A stretch of 64,000 nucleotides of DNA from an uncultured Kiritimatiellota bacterium (GTDB taxonomy: Bacteria; Verrucomicrobiota; Kiritimatiellia; RFP12; DVOR01), in NCBI GenBank assembly GCA_944389585.1, contig CALXMW010000005.1, forward strand, positions 97,935-161,934, read 5' to 3'. Both the position numbers and the translations under genes were made by a program. The notes beneath the pieces are model-generated. The model was not told the origin of the DNA, made no database searches, and worked only from the letters and a program-made list of their open reading frames with translations. This document shows, in pieces, positions 34,831 through 43,186 of the stretch (the stretch's first letter is position 1; every line of letters begins with the position of its first letter).

Positions 34831-34859
34831 TTGCGCGGGCGGGGCGGATTTGGTATTAT
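34831..34859 (+). promoter_or_regulatory. Promoter of the tRNA cluster
   Basis: TTGCGC (34831-34836), a 17-base spacer and TATTAT (34854-34859), itself preceded by TGG. It is one of the few promoters here with a recognisable -35, fitting a stable-RNA operon. Confidence 0.65.
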
Positions 34860-34876
34860 ACGCGGCACTTGTTGGA

Positions 34877-34953
34877 CGGAGCGTAGCGCAGCCTGGTAGC
34901 GCGTTTGGTTCGGGACCAAAAGGTCGAGGGTTCAAATCCCTCCACTCCGACCA
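34877..34953 (+). tRNA. tRNA-Pro(CGG)
   Basis: 77 nt including an encoded CCA. Anticodon stem TTTGG/CCAAA with loop TTCGGGA gives CGG. The T arm (GAGGG-TTCAAAT-CCCTC) and D arm (GCGC..GCGC) are complete. There is one acceptor mismatch at pair 6-67. Confidence 0.95.
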
Positions 34954-34964
34954 TCCAAGAAGCC

Positions 34965-35049
34965 GCACCCGTGGTGGAATTGGCAGACACGTAAGATTCA
35001 GGTTCTTATGTTGAGAGACGTGTGGGTTCGAGTCCCACCGGGTGCACCA
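34965..35049 (+). tRNA. tRNA-Leu(CAG)
   Basis: 85 nt including CCA. Acceptor GCACCCG/CGGGTGC. Anticodon stem TAAGA/TCTTA with loop TTCAGGT gives CAG. It has a long variable arm as expected for class II. Confidence 0.95.
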
Positions 35050-35062
35050 AAACGGCTCCTAC

Positions 35063-35137
35063 GCCCCCATCGTCTATCGGCTAGGACACAAGGTTCTCAT
35101 CCTTGGAAGAGCGGTCCGACTCCGCTTGGGGGTGCCA
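35063..35137 (+). tRNA. tRNA-Glu(CTC), copy 1
   Basis: 75 nt including CCA. Anticodon stem CAAGG/CCTTG with loop TTCTCAT gives CTC. The acceptor has a G1-U72 wobble and discriminator G73. Confidence 0.94.
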
Positions 35138-35155
35138 TCCGAGCCCACATCCTAG

Positions 35156-35230
35156 GCCCCCATCGTCTATCGGCTAGGACACAAGGTTCTCATCCTTGGA
35201 AGAGCGGTCCGACTCCGCTTGGGGGTGCCA
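35156..35230 (+). tRNA. tRNA-Glu(CTC), copy 2
   Basis: Base-for-base identical to the copy ending 18 bases upstream; a recent tandem duplication with a 93-base period. Confidence 0.94.
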
Positions 35231-35233
35231 TCC

Positions 35234-35323
35234 GGAGAGGTGGCAGAGCCTGGTTGAATGCACATGACTCGAAATCATGCGTGCCGCAAGGTACCGGGGG
35301 TTCGAATCCCTCCCTCTCCGCCA
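35234..35323 (+). tRNA. tRNA-Ser(CGA)
   Basis: 90 nt including CCA. Acceptor GGAGAGG, anticodon stem CATGA/TCATG with loop CTCGAAA giving CGA, and a long class II variable arm. Confidence 0.95.
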
Positions 35324-35340
35324 GCTCTTTCCGTTTGCCA

Positions 35341-35366
35341 GGCGCACCCGCGAAGGGTGCGCCTTT
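35341..35366 (+). terminator. Terminator of the tRNA operon
   Basis: GGCGCACCC-GCGAA-GGGTGCGCC (35341-35363) followed by TTTCGTT; it ends the tRNA transcript just before the convergent hydrolase gene. Confidence 0.8.
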
Positions 35367-35373
35367 CGTTCGC

Positions 35374-36069
35374 TCAGCGGGCCAGCCAGGCGGCGGCGTC
35401 GGCGAGGGCTTGGGCGCGGAAGGGGGCGCCCTCGGGGCGGGAGAGGAAGACGTGGTGGGCGCCGGGGTAGACGTGCTGCTCGGCGCCGAGGCGGCGGGCC
35501 AGGTCGGCCTGTTGGTCGGCGAGGATGTCGTCCTGCGCGGTGATGAGGAGGGTGGGGGGGAGCGCCTCGAGCTGCTCGAGGGGGGAGGCGCCGTAACGCG
35601 CGGCGGGGTCGGGGCAATAGCGCTCAATGAAGTGATCCATGAGGCGGGGGGAGAGGGCCCAGCCCTTTCGATAGGCGCGCCAGGAGCCGAAGTCGCGCGT
35701 CGGCAGAAGGGTGGTGACGGCGTAGACGAAGAGGGCGCGGTCGGGCCGGGCGGCGGGGAGGGCGCAGAGGGCCAGGTGCGCGCCGGCGGAATCGCCCGCC
35801 AAGACGAGGGGCCCGGGCAGGGTCTGGGCGCAGTGCCGCCAGAAGTCCGTGCACCAGGCGTTGGGCGCGGGGTAGGGCTCGAGGGGATAGTCGGGGAGGA
35901 GGACAGCGTGGTCGGTGGCGGCGGCCAGGTCGCGCCCCCAGGCGATGGCGTCCTCGGCGAGAGGGAGCATCCAGCCGCCGCCGTGGAACCAGACGATGGC
36001 GCCGTGGGGGGCCTCCGGGGCGAGGGTGACGACGCGGCGGCCTTGGAAGCCGGTCTCGGTCTCGGTCAT
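35374..36069 (-). CDS. Alpha/beta hydrolase of the hormone-sensitive-lipase type
   Basis: 231 residues. Oxyanion-hole motif HGGGW (29-33), nucleophile GDSAG (Ser94), Asp in AQDDILADQ and His in PGAHHVF define an HSL-type esterase. The substrate is unknown. Its ATG overlaps the queE stop by four bases; it is the last gene of a five-gene overlapped operon. Confidence 0.88.
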   Translation of the reverse strand: MTETETGFQGRRVVTLAPEAPHGAIVWFHGGGWMLPLAEDAIAWGRDLAAATDHAVLLPDYPLEPYPAPNAWCTDFWRHCAQTLPGPLVLAGDSAGAHLALCALPAARPDRALFVYAVTTLLPTRDFGSWRAYRKGWALSPRLMDHFIERYCPDPAARYGASPLEQLEALPPTLLITAQDDILADQQADLARRLGAEQHVYPGAHHVFLSRPEGAPFRAQALADAAAWLAR

Positions 36070-36671
36070 GGGATGCCTGCGAGTTTGTGGGTTTGGAGGG
36101 AAAGGCGCCACGGCGGCGCGGGATCCGCGGCGTTGAGGCGGCCAAGGAGCGCGATGGCCTCGTGGACGCGGAGGCGCCTGCCGTCGTCGCAGGGGGAAAG
36201 GTAATAGTCGGCGGCGGGGAGGCGGGCGCGGATGGCCTCGCACCACGCCTGGTCGACACCGTCGGCGACGACCAGGCGGACTTCGTCGGCGCGGGTGAGT
36301 GCCAGGGGGGCGCCCTGCTTTGGGCTGGCGGCGATGTAGTTGAGGGCGGCGCGGAGCTCGGGCGCGGGCTCGAGCGTGGCGTTGGTCTCGACGGCCACCC
36401 AGAGGCCGCGCGCCCGGAGCGCGCCGGCAAGCTCGGGGAGGCCGGGCTGGAGGAGGGGCTCGCCGCCGGTGAGGACGATGTTTTTGGCGCCGCTGGCCGC
36501 GATGCGCTCGAGCAGGGCCTGGGTCTTGAGGCGGAGCTTGGGGGCGTGGTCGGTGTCGCACCACGGGCAGACGAGGTTGCACCCGGCGAAGCGGATGAAG
36601 AGGCAGGGGCGCCCGGTGTGGCGGCCTTCGCCTTGGAGGGAGGCGAAAATCTCGTGGATGGGGAAGGTCAT
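36066..36671 (-). CDS. queE: 7-carboxy-7-deazaguanine synthase
   Basis: 201-residue radical-SAM enzyme of queuosine/7-deazapurine synthesis. The cluster motif is CNLVCPWCDTDH (C-x3-C-x2-C), and LTGGEPLLQ and VETNAT bind SAM. QueE contracts carboxy-tetrahydropterin to CDG. No queC, queD or queF lies in the window. One base separates its start from the propeller gene stop. Confidence 0.93.
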   Translation of the reverse strand: MTFPIHEIFASLQGEGRHTGRPCLFIRFAGCNLVCPWCDTDHAPKLRLKTQALLERIAASGAKNIVLTGGEPLLQPGLPELAGALRARGLWVAVETNATLEPAPELRAALNYIAASPKQGAPLALTRADEVRLVVADGVDQAWCEAIRARLPAADYYLSPCDDGRRLRVHEAIALLGRLNAADPAPPWRLSLQTHKLAGIP

Positions 36672-36672
36672 G

Positions 36673-37545
36673 TCAGCGGTTGGGGGTGGCGATGGCGGGG
36701 TCGAGGAGCTGGATGGCCATGTGGCTGTCGCGCTTGCGTTCGGGGGTGGCGTAGCGCCAGAGGACGGTTTTGCGGGGGGTGAGCTCGAAGGCGCCGACGT
36801 CCTTGGGCCCGCAGGCGTAGCAGCCGACGAGGAGGTTGCCGCTGGGCAACAGGTGGAGCCCGGTCATGTTCTTGATGGGCAGGCCGGAGTCTTTGCCGAC
36901 GAACTCCCAGAGCAGGGTGTGATCGGGCGACCAGAGCTGGATGCGGTCAAGGAGCGAGACGTAGACGTTGCCGGCGGTGTCTTGGACGGCGGCGAAGGCA
37001 AGGCCCTCGACCTTTTGGCGCCAGGCGAGCGTGCCGTCCGCGCCGTAGCGCTCGACGATGCCGGCGCCGGAGCGGCAGACGAGGGTCTCGCCATTGGGCA
37101 GGCGGCGGACCATGCGCAGGGTCTGGTGGCGGTCTCTCTCGTTGAGGGGCACTTGGATGAGGTTGAGGTCGCGGCCGTCCGGGGTGCGTTCGAAGATGCG
37201 CCCGGTGCTGTTCTCGGCGATGAGGGTGTTGCCGTTGGGCAGGCGCTGGCAGGAGAAGACGCCGCCGCCTTTGCCTTCCGTGGCCTTGTATTCCCAGACG
37301 CGCTTGCCGGCGGGGGTGGCCTCCCAGGCCGCGCCGTCGGCGACGAGGACGTTGCCGTTGGGCAGGCGCCAGGCGTCGTTGACGTTGCCCACGCGCCATT
37401 GGCGCATAAGGTCGCCCTTCGGCGTGAGCTCGGCCACGACGCCCCCGCCGGCGATGAGGAGCGCGTGGGTGGGCGCGCCGCCCTCGAAGGCCGCGTAAAG
37501 CGGCGCGAGTGCCAGGCAAAGGGCAAGGGAGAGAAAGCGTTTCAT
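36673..37545 (-). CDS. Secreted beta-propeller protein (PQQ/arylsulfotransferase-like repeats)
   Basis: 290 residues with a signal peptide (MKRFLSLALCLALAPLYAA) and about six repeats centred on RLPNGNxLVA (WRLPNGNVLVADG, QRLPNGNTLIAEN, RRLPNGETLVCR, LLPSGNLLVGC), the blade pattern of a beta-propeller. Likely periplasmic; ligand or enzyme activity unknown. Overlaps the ogt stop by four bases. Confidence 0.8.
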   Translation of the reverse strand: MKRFLSLALCLALAPLYAAFEGGAPTHALLIAGGGVVAELTPKGDLMRQWRVGNVNDAWRLPNGNVLVADGAAWEATPAGKRVWEYKATEGKGGGVFSCQRLPNGNTLIAENSTGRIFERTPDGRDLNLIQVPLNERDRHQTLRMVRRLPNGETLVCRSGAGIVERYGADGTLAWRQKVEGLAFAAVQDTAGNVYVSLLDRIQLWSPDHTLLWEFVGKDSGLPIKNMTGLHLLPSGNLLVGCYACGPKDVGAFELTPRKTVLWRYATPERKRDSHMAIQLLDPAIATPNR

Positions 37546-38042
37546 GGCGTATCCTTTCGTTCGGGCAGGGTGCCTTCCAGGCGCAGGAGAGCGGTCTTGC
37601 GGTCGAGGCCGCCGGCGTAGCCCGTGAGGGCGCCGTCCGCGCCGACGACGCGGTGGCAGGGGACGATGAGGGAAATCGGGTTGCGCCCCACGGCCCCGCC
37701 GACGGCGCGGGCGGCGGTGCCGAGGCGGCGGGCAAGCTCGCCGTAGGTGACGGTCTCGCCATAAGCGATCCCGCGCAGGAGGGCCCAGACGCGGCGTTGG
37801 AAGGCGGTGCCGCGCGGCGCGAGGGGCACGGCGGCAGGGTCTGGGCGGCGGCCCGCGAAGTAGGCCTCGACCCAGGCTCGGGCGGCACGGAGCGCGGCGT
37901 CCTCGCCGGTGGGGAGGTCGGCGGGAAGGCTGGGGGCGAAGTGGCGTTGCCCGAGGAACCAAGCGCCGATGAGCGCGCCGTCTTCGGCCACGAGCAGGAG
38001 CGGGCCGAGCGGGGTGGGGCAGCGCTGCGCGAGGAGGCTCAT
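37542..38042 (-). CDS. ogt: Methylated-DNA--protein-cysteine methyltransferase
   Basis: 166 residues. The methyl-acceptor motif VPCHRVVGADGALTGYAGG and the HTH segment FQRRVWALLRGIAYGETVTY are intact. It removes O6-alkyl groups from guanine in a suicide reaction. It lies between the HAD phosphatase and the propeller gene with ATGA overlaps on both sides. Confidence 0.95.
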   Translation of the reverse strand: MSLLAQRCPTPLGPLLLVAEDGALIGAWFLGQRHFAPSLPADLPTGEDAALRAARAWVEAYFAGRRPDPAAVPLAPRGTAFQRRVWALLRGIAYGETVTYGELARRLGTAARAVGGAVGRNPISLIVPCHRVVGADGALTGYAGGLDRKTALLRLEGTLPERKDTP

Positions 38043-38650
38043 GCGAGGGCCTCCAGCGCGGCTTTGGCTTGGGGGATGGAGAGGAAACGCTCGGCGTGCC
38101 AGCCGCAGGCGCGGGCCGCGTCGACGTTGGCCTGGGTGTCGTCGAGGAAGAAGAGCGCGGCGGGCGGCAGGGCCATGCGCCGGGCCATGAGGGCGTAGAT
38201 CTCGGGGTTGGGTTTGACGATGCGCTCGAGGCCGGAGACGACCTCGGCGTCCGCCAAGGCGCGGAAGTCTTTGGCGCAACGGTCGAACCAGGGGATGAAG
38301 TTGGATGGCATGTTGGTGAGGATGCCGACGCGCAGGCCGGCGGCCTTGAGCTCACGCGCCCAGGCGAGGGTCTCGGGGTTGGGGATGGACCAAGAGTCGT
38401 AATCGAGCGTCGCGAGGGCGTCGAGGGTCTCGCGCGGGAGGGTCTGGCCGAGGTCGGCGGCGATTTGGCGGTAGAGTCCCTGGGCGTCGAGGAGGTCGGC
38501 GTCAAGCTTGCGCCGGTGGGCCTTCCAGCCGTCCAGAACCTGGGTGCGCGTCCAGCCGGTGAGGGCGTTGACGGCGGGGAAGAAGGCGGCGTCCTGCGCC
38601 TGGGAGATGACGCCGCCGAAATCGAAGACAATGCCTTGGATGGTGCTCAT
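38039..38650 (-). CDS. HAD-superfamily (subfamily IA) phosphatase
   Basis: 203 residues. Motif I is FDFGGV (the second Asp replaced by Gly, as in YihX-type HADs), motif II ILTNMPS, motif III Lys in VKPNPEIY and motif IV FLDDTQANVDAA. Probably a sugar-phosphate or nucleotide phosphatase. First gene of the five-gene operon, with an extended -10 six bases before the ATG. Upstream in-frame ATGs lie inside the promoter and were rejected. Confidence 0.88.
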   Translation of the reverse strand: MSTIQGIVFDFGGVISQAQDAAFFPAVNALTGWTRTQVLDGWKAHRRKLDADLLDAQGLYRQIAADLGQTLPRETLDALATLDYDSWSIPNPETLAWARELKAAGLRVGILTNMPSNFIPWFDRCAKDFRALADAEVVSGLERIVKPNPEIYALMARRMALPPAALFFLDDTQANVDAARACGWHAERFLSIPQAKAALEALA

Positions 38651-38712
38651 GGCGATAGTGTACCACTTTGCGCGGCACATCGTGGGGCGCGCTTTTGGTA
38701 AACTATAGGGCC
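38651..38712. promoter_or_regulatory. Divergent extended -10 promoters, HAD operon (-) and der (+)
   Basis: Minus strand TGG-TACACT (hexamer 38657-38662), six bases from the HAD ATG. Plus strand TGG-TAAACT (hexamer 38699-38704), eight bases from the der ATG. Neither gene has a Shine-Dalgarno, so both transcripts are probably leaderless. Confidence 0.55.
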
Positions 38713-40221
38713 ATGGACGAGCAGAGAGAGTTGAACCGGACGGTGGCGATCGTGGGGCGGCCCAACGTGGGCAAATCCGCCCTCTTCAACCGCATCGCGC
38801 ACAGGCGCATCGCCATCGTGCATGACCAGAGCGGGGTGACGCGCGACCGCATCGTGCGCGAGGTGGCCTGGGGGGATCAGCGCTTCCGCCTGATCGACAC
38901 CGGCGGCATCCGCCTTTTCGACGGCACCAAGGAGGGCAACGTCATCGAGATGGCCGTGCGCGACCAGGCCGCCGTGGCGTTGGCCGACGCCGCGTGCGTG
39001 ATTTTGGTGACGGACGCGCAGGCCGGGCTCCAGCCCGCCGACGAGGAGGTCGCCCGCATCGTGCGCAAAGCCGGGCGCCCCTGCCTGGTGGCGGCGAACA
39101 AGTGCGACCTGCCGCGCCACGAGCCCGGCGCCCACGAGTTCGCCAAGCTGGCCTTCCCCGTCTTCCCCATCTCGGCGGCGCACGGGCGCGGCGTGGAGCC
39201 GCTCATGGACGAGGTGCTCAAGTGCCTCCCGCCCGAGAGCGAGGCGGCGCGCGAGGCCGAGGCCAAGCCGTTGCGCGTGGCCGTGGTGGGGCGCCCCAAC
39301 GCCGGCAAGAGCAGCTACATCAACCGCCTTTTGCGCAACGACCGCGTCATCGTCAGCGACGTCGCCGGGACGACGCGCGACTGCGTGGACGTGCCCTTCA
39401 CCATCGGCACGGGCCCCACCGCGCGCCACTATGTCCTGGTCGATACCGCCGGGATGCGCCATGTCCACAAAATCGACACCTCGGTGGAGCGCTTCTCCCT
39501 CTTCCGGAGCGAGGAGGCCGTGCGCGAGTGCGACGTGGCCGTGCTCGTCATGGACGCCGAAATCGGCCCCACCACGCAGGACAAGTTCATCGCCAACATG
39601 ATCCAGCGCGAGGGCCGCGCCTGCGTCATGCTCGTGAACAAATGGGATTTGGCGCGGGCCAAAGGCGCCACCGAGACCGCCGCCATCGCCCATCTGCGTG
39701 AGATGATGCCCTATCTGCGCCACGTGCCCGTGGTCTTCATGAGCGCGCAGGAGGGCTACAACGTCCGCGCCTCCGTCGATGCCATCGACCGCGTGGCCGG
39801 CAACCAACGCCGCACCCTGCCCACGGGCGTCCTGAACCGTACGCTCGTGAACGCCCTCGAGCGCGTCCAGCTGCCGGGGCGCGATGGGCGCAAGCTCCGC
39901 TTCTTCTACGCCACGCAGACGGGCGCCAACCCGATGATCCTGCGCCTCTTCGTGAACGACGCGCGCCTGGCCACCAAGCCCTTCCAAGACTTCCTCGTCC
40001 GCACGCTGCGCGAATCCTTCGACCTGGAGGGCGCGGCGCTGATCCTGCAATTCCGCTCCCGCCTGCGCCCCGGCGACCCCAAGACGCCCGAGGAGGCCGA
40101 GGCCGCCGCGCCCAAGGCGCCCCGCCGCCAGGGCCGCAAGTCCGGCCCCGCGCCGAAGGGCCGCGGGCGCCCAGGCGGCGGAAGCCTGACGCCGAAGTCG
40201 CGCCGCCCCAAGCGGAAGTGA
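38713..40221 (+). CDS. der: Ribosome-assembly GTPase Der (EngA)
   Basis: 502 residues with two tandem GTPase domains: G1 motifs GRPNVGKS at 15-22 and GRPNAGKS near 194-201, DTGG and DTAG switch II motifs, NKCD and NKWD G4 motifs. A KH-like domain follows, then a basic Pro/Lys/Arg-rich tail (about 460-502). Acts in 50S assembly. The start MDEQREL follows an extended -10 by eight bases. Confidence 0.96.
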   Translation: MDEQRELNRTVAIVGRPNVGKSALFNRIAHRRIAIVHDQSGVTRDRIVREVAWGDQRFRLIDTGGIRLFDGTKEGNVIEMAVRDQAAVALADAACVILVTDAQAGLQPADEEVARIVRKAGRPCLVAANKCDLPRHEPGAHEFAKLAFPVFPISAAHGRGVEPLMDEVLKCLPPESEAAREAEAKPLRVAVVGRPNAGKSSYINRLLRNDRVIVSDVAGTTRDCVDVPFTIGTGPTARHYVLVDTAGMRHVHKIDTSVERFSLFRSEEAVRECDVAVLVMDAEIGPTTQDKFIANMIQREGRACVMLVNKWDLARAKGATETAAIAHLREMMPYLRHVPVVFMSAQEGYNVRASVDAIDRVAGNQRRTLPTGVLNRTLVNALERVQLPGRDGRKLRFFYATQTGANPMILRLFVNDARLATKPFQDFLVRTLRESFDLEGAALILQFRSRLRPGDPKTPEEAEAAAPKAPRRQGRKSGPAPKGRGRPGGGSLTPKSRRPKRK

Positions 40222-40228
40222 GGGGGCG

Positions 40229-43186
40229 GTGGAGGGCCTTGGGTCGCAGTATCTGAGCGCCTCGGCGGGAAGCGGCAAAACCTTCGCGCTGTCGCGGCGC
40301 TTCTGTCGGCTCGTCATGGCCGGCGTGCCGCCGGAGACGATCTGCGCCCTCACCTTCACCCGCGCCGCCACGCGCGAGATCTTCGCCGCCGTGGTGGAGC
40401 GTCTGGTCAAAGGCGAGGTTGCGCCCGAACCGGGGTGGCTCTCCTGCGAAGAGGCCCTCGGGCGCCTCTTGGAGGCTTTGCCGCGGCTGCAAATCGCGAC
40501 CATCGACGCCTTTTCCTCCTGCGTGGCGCGTCTCTTTTCTTATGAGCTTGGGCTTTCGCCGGACTTTTCCTTGTACGAGGAAGGCGACGGCCCGGAGGCC
40601 GCCGAGATGCTCCGCGAGACGGTGCGCCGCGCCCTGCGCGAGACGCCGGCCGCCTCATCGGACGAACTCCTGCGCCTCTTCGACGTGCGCGACGAGGGCC
40701 TCGCGACGGCAAAGCCGCTCTCCGAAAGGCTTCGCGCCTTCGTCAAGGATTTCGGGGAGGTCTACCGCGCCCACCCCGACGGGTGGGGGGACTTGACGCG
40801 CCTGGGCGACCTGCCCCCGCTCTGCCCCGACCGCGAGGCCGCCGCGGAGGTTTTGCGCGCCATGCCGCCCGCCGAGGTCTCGGACTCGCACGCCAAGAGC
40901 TTCATGGCGCTTGTCGAGAACTTCCATCCGGAGGTGGAATCCATCCGCGAATGGAAGGCCGTGGCGAAATCCGACCGCGCGGACTTGGAAAAGTTTCGGA
41001 AGGTCGCGGAGCTCGGCGTCTACACTTGGCACAACAAGGAGTTGCGCTTGGGCGAACGCGAACGCGCCGCCTTCCGCGCGTTGTGGCAGGATTTGCTGGG
41101 GCGCGACGTGCGCCAGACCGCGGCCCACACCGCGCGTCTCCACGGCGCGGTCGCCGCGCTTGCCGCCGCCGGGGATCGCTTGGCGGACGAGACGGGGCGG
41201 CTGACCTTCGGCGCCCTGACGCAGACGTTGGCGGCACGGCTGGGCGGGCGGCTCTCCGTCTTGGACGAGGCGGCGATGTACGTGGCCTATCGCATGGACA
41301 CGGCGGTGCGCCACCTGATGATCGACGAGTTCCAAGACACGAGCGTCACCCAATGGGAGGTGCTCTCCAGCCTGGCGCGCGAGCTCGCCTGGGGCGAGGA
41401 TTCCACCTTCTTCTACGTGGGCGACGTGAAGCAATCCATCTACGGTTGGCGCGGCGGCGACGTCTCGCTCTTCGGCGACGCGGCGCGCGTGCCGGACGTG
41501 CCCGCGGGCGCGCCGTTGGTGGAATCTTTCCGCTCCAGCCCCGCGGTGATCGACTGCGTGAACCGGGTCTTCGACCTGACGGAGGAAGACGTCGCCGCGG
41601 CCGTCCGCGCGGAGCCGTGGCAGGCGCGGGCCTTGGTTGAATGGCGCAAGGCTTGGCAGGCGCACGTGGCGCACCGCCGCGACGCCGGCTTGGCGCGGTG
41701 CGTCGTGCTCAACGGCAAAAAGAAAGAGGAGTGGCTTGAGGCGTTGGCCGACCAAATCGCGGCGCGCTGGCGGGAGCTTTGCGGCAAGCGCCTGAAAATC
41801 GCCGCCTTGGCCTTCCAGAATGCCTCCCTCAAGCAACTGCAAGAGTTGCTTCGCGCCCGTGGCGTGCCCTGCGCGATCGACGGCAAGACGACAATCGCCG
41901 AGACGTCGATGGGTCGCCTCGTCTGCGCCCTGCTCCATTGGCTGGCCGACCCGCGCGCGACGCTCTGGGGCGAGGTGGCGCGGCGTCTGGGCCTGGAAAC
42001 GGGGGCGGACGCCGCGGTGTTGGCGAAGTGGGCGCGGCAAATCGCCGAGCGGGGCTATGCCGCGTGGCTGGACGCCTGCTTCGCGGGAACCCCGGTCGCG
42101 GCGCGCTTGAGTGAGCAGGATCGCGAGGCCTTGGCCGCCATCCATCAATGCCTCGAGGGGCTCGACGCCCGCGGCGGCGTGGATCCCGCCGAGGCCCTCG
42201 CCGCCGTGCTCGGCCTCGCCCTGCCCAGCTCCGCGGATTCGGCCATCCTCAGCCTGATGACCGTCCACCACTCCAAGGGCCTCACCTTCGACGTCGTCTT
42301 CACCCTGCTCAACGGCGACCTCTCCAACGCGCGCGGCGCGGCCTGCGAGACGGGCGAGGATTGGGTGCTCGAGGCGCCCGCCTTGTTGCTGACCGCCGAG
42401 ACCGTGCCCGCCCTGCGCCAGGCCATCCTCGAGCGTCGCGCCCATCGCTTCCGCGACGATCTTTGCGCGCTTTACGTGGCCCTGACCCGCGCCCGCCGCG
42501 AACAGGTCGTCTTCATGCCGGAGAAGGAGGCCAAGACGCCCGCCCATCGCGCCTGGCTGACCCTCCGCCGACTCTCCGACGCCAAGTCCTCGCCGGACGA
42601 GGTCGCCTCGGAAGTCTACGCCCACGGCGACCCGGAGTGGTGGCGCGGCGAGCCTGACCGCACGCAGGAGCCGCCCCCGAAGGCCCGCGAGCCTTGGGAG
42701 AAGGTGGGCGGCGCGGCGGACGAGGAGACGGAGCTCCCCTCCGAGCGCGCCCGGGCCGCCAGCGTGGCCGACCTTTTGGCCGAGGGCGCGGATTTGGCGC
42801 GGCGCGGCGGCCTCTCCGAGCACGCCCGGCTGGCCGCGTTGGGGTGGGAAGAGCGCCCGCCCTGCTTCCCCGAGGTCTTCCGCCGTCCCGCCGAACCGTG
42901 CGAGCTGTGGCGCGAACGGCCCTTCGCGGTGTCAATCCACGAGGGGGGCAAGCCCCGCCGCCTGGTAGGGCAGTTCGACCGCGTCCACCTCTTCCCAGAC
43001 TCACGCCGGGCGGAAATCTATGACTTCAAGACCGGTCGCGGCACGACGGCGACGCCGGCCTACGAGCGCCAGTTGCGCGATTACCGCCGCGCGTTGGCCG
43101 CGCTCACGGGCTTTGACCCCAAGGACATTCGCATGACGCTTCTGTTCACGCGGAGCGGCCGCGCGGTGGAGGTGGCCGATGCGTGA
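40229..43186 (+). CDS. AddA/RecB-like UvrD-family helicase-nuclease
   Basis: 985 residues from a GTG start seven bases after der. Helicase motifs: Walker A SASAGSGKT (10-18), MIDEFQDTS (about 364-372), GDVKQSIYGWRGG, VHHSKGLTFDVVF and YVALTRARREQ. A C-terminal RecB-type nuclease is present (GQFDRVHLF, IYDFKTGRG near 930, YERQLRDYRRAL). It probably resects double-strand-break ends. It is shorter than typical AddA, and no addB-like partner lies next to it, so the partner is either elsewhere or absent. Confidence 0.9.
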   Translation: MEGLGSQYLSASAGSGKTFALSRRFCRLVMAGVPPETICALTFTRAATREIFAAVVERLVKGEVAPEPGWLSCEEALGRLLEALPRLQIATIDAFSSCVARLFSYELGLSPDFSLYEEGDGPEAAEMLRETVRRALRETPAASSDELLRLFDVRDEGLATAKPLSERLRAFVKDFGEVYRAHPDGWGDLTRLGDLPPLCPDREAAAEVLRAMPPAEVSDSHAKSFMALVENFHPEVESIREWKAVAKSDRADLEKFRKVAELGVYTWHNKELRLGERERAAFRALWQDLLGRDVRQTAAHTARLHGAVAALAAAGDRLADETGRLTFGALTQTLAARLGGRLSVLDEAAMYVAYRMDTAVRHLMIDEFQDTSVTQWEVLSSLARELAWGEDSTFFYVGDVKQSIYGWRGGDVSLFGDAARVPDVPAGAPLVESFRSSPAVIDCVNRVFDLTEEDVAAAVRAEPWQARALVEWRKAWQAHVAHRRDAGLARCVVLNGKKKEEWLEALADQIAARWRELCGKRLKIAALAFQNASLKQLQELLRARGVPCAIDGKTTIAETSMGRLVCALLHWLADPRATLWGEVARRLGLETGADAAVLAKWARQIAERGYAAWLDACFAGTPVAARLSEQDREALAAIHQCLEGLDARGGVDPAEALAAVLGLALPSSADSAILSLMTVHHSKGLTFDVVFTLLNGDLSNARGAACETGEDWVLEAPALLLTAETVPALRQAILERRAHRFRDDLCALYVALTRARREQVVFMPEKEAKTPAHRAWLTLRRLSDAKSSPDEVASEVYAHGDPEWWRGEPDRTQEPPPKAREPWEKVGGAADEETELPSERARAASVADLLAEGADLARRGGLSEHARLAALGWEERPPCFPEVFRRPAEPCELWRERPFAVSIHEGGKPRRLVGQFDRVHLFPDSRRAEIYDFKTGRGTTATPAYERQLRDYRRALAALTGFDPKDIRMTLLFTRSGRAVEVADA

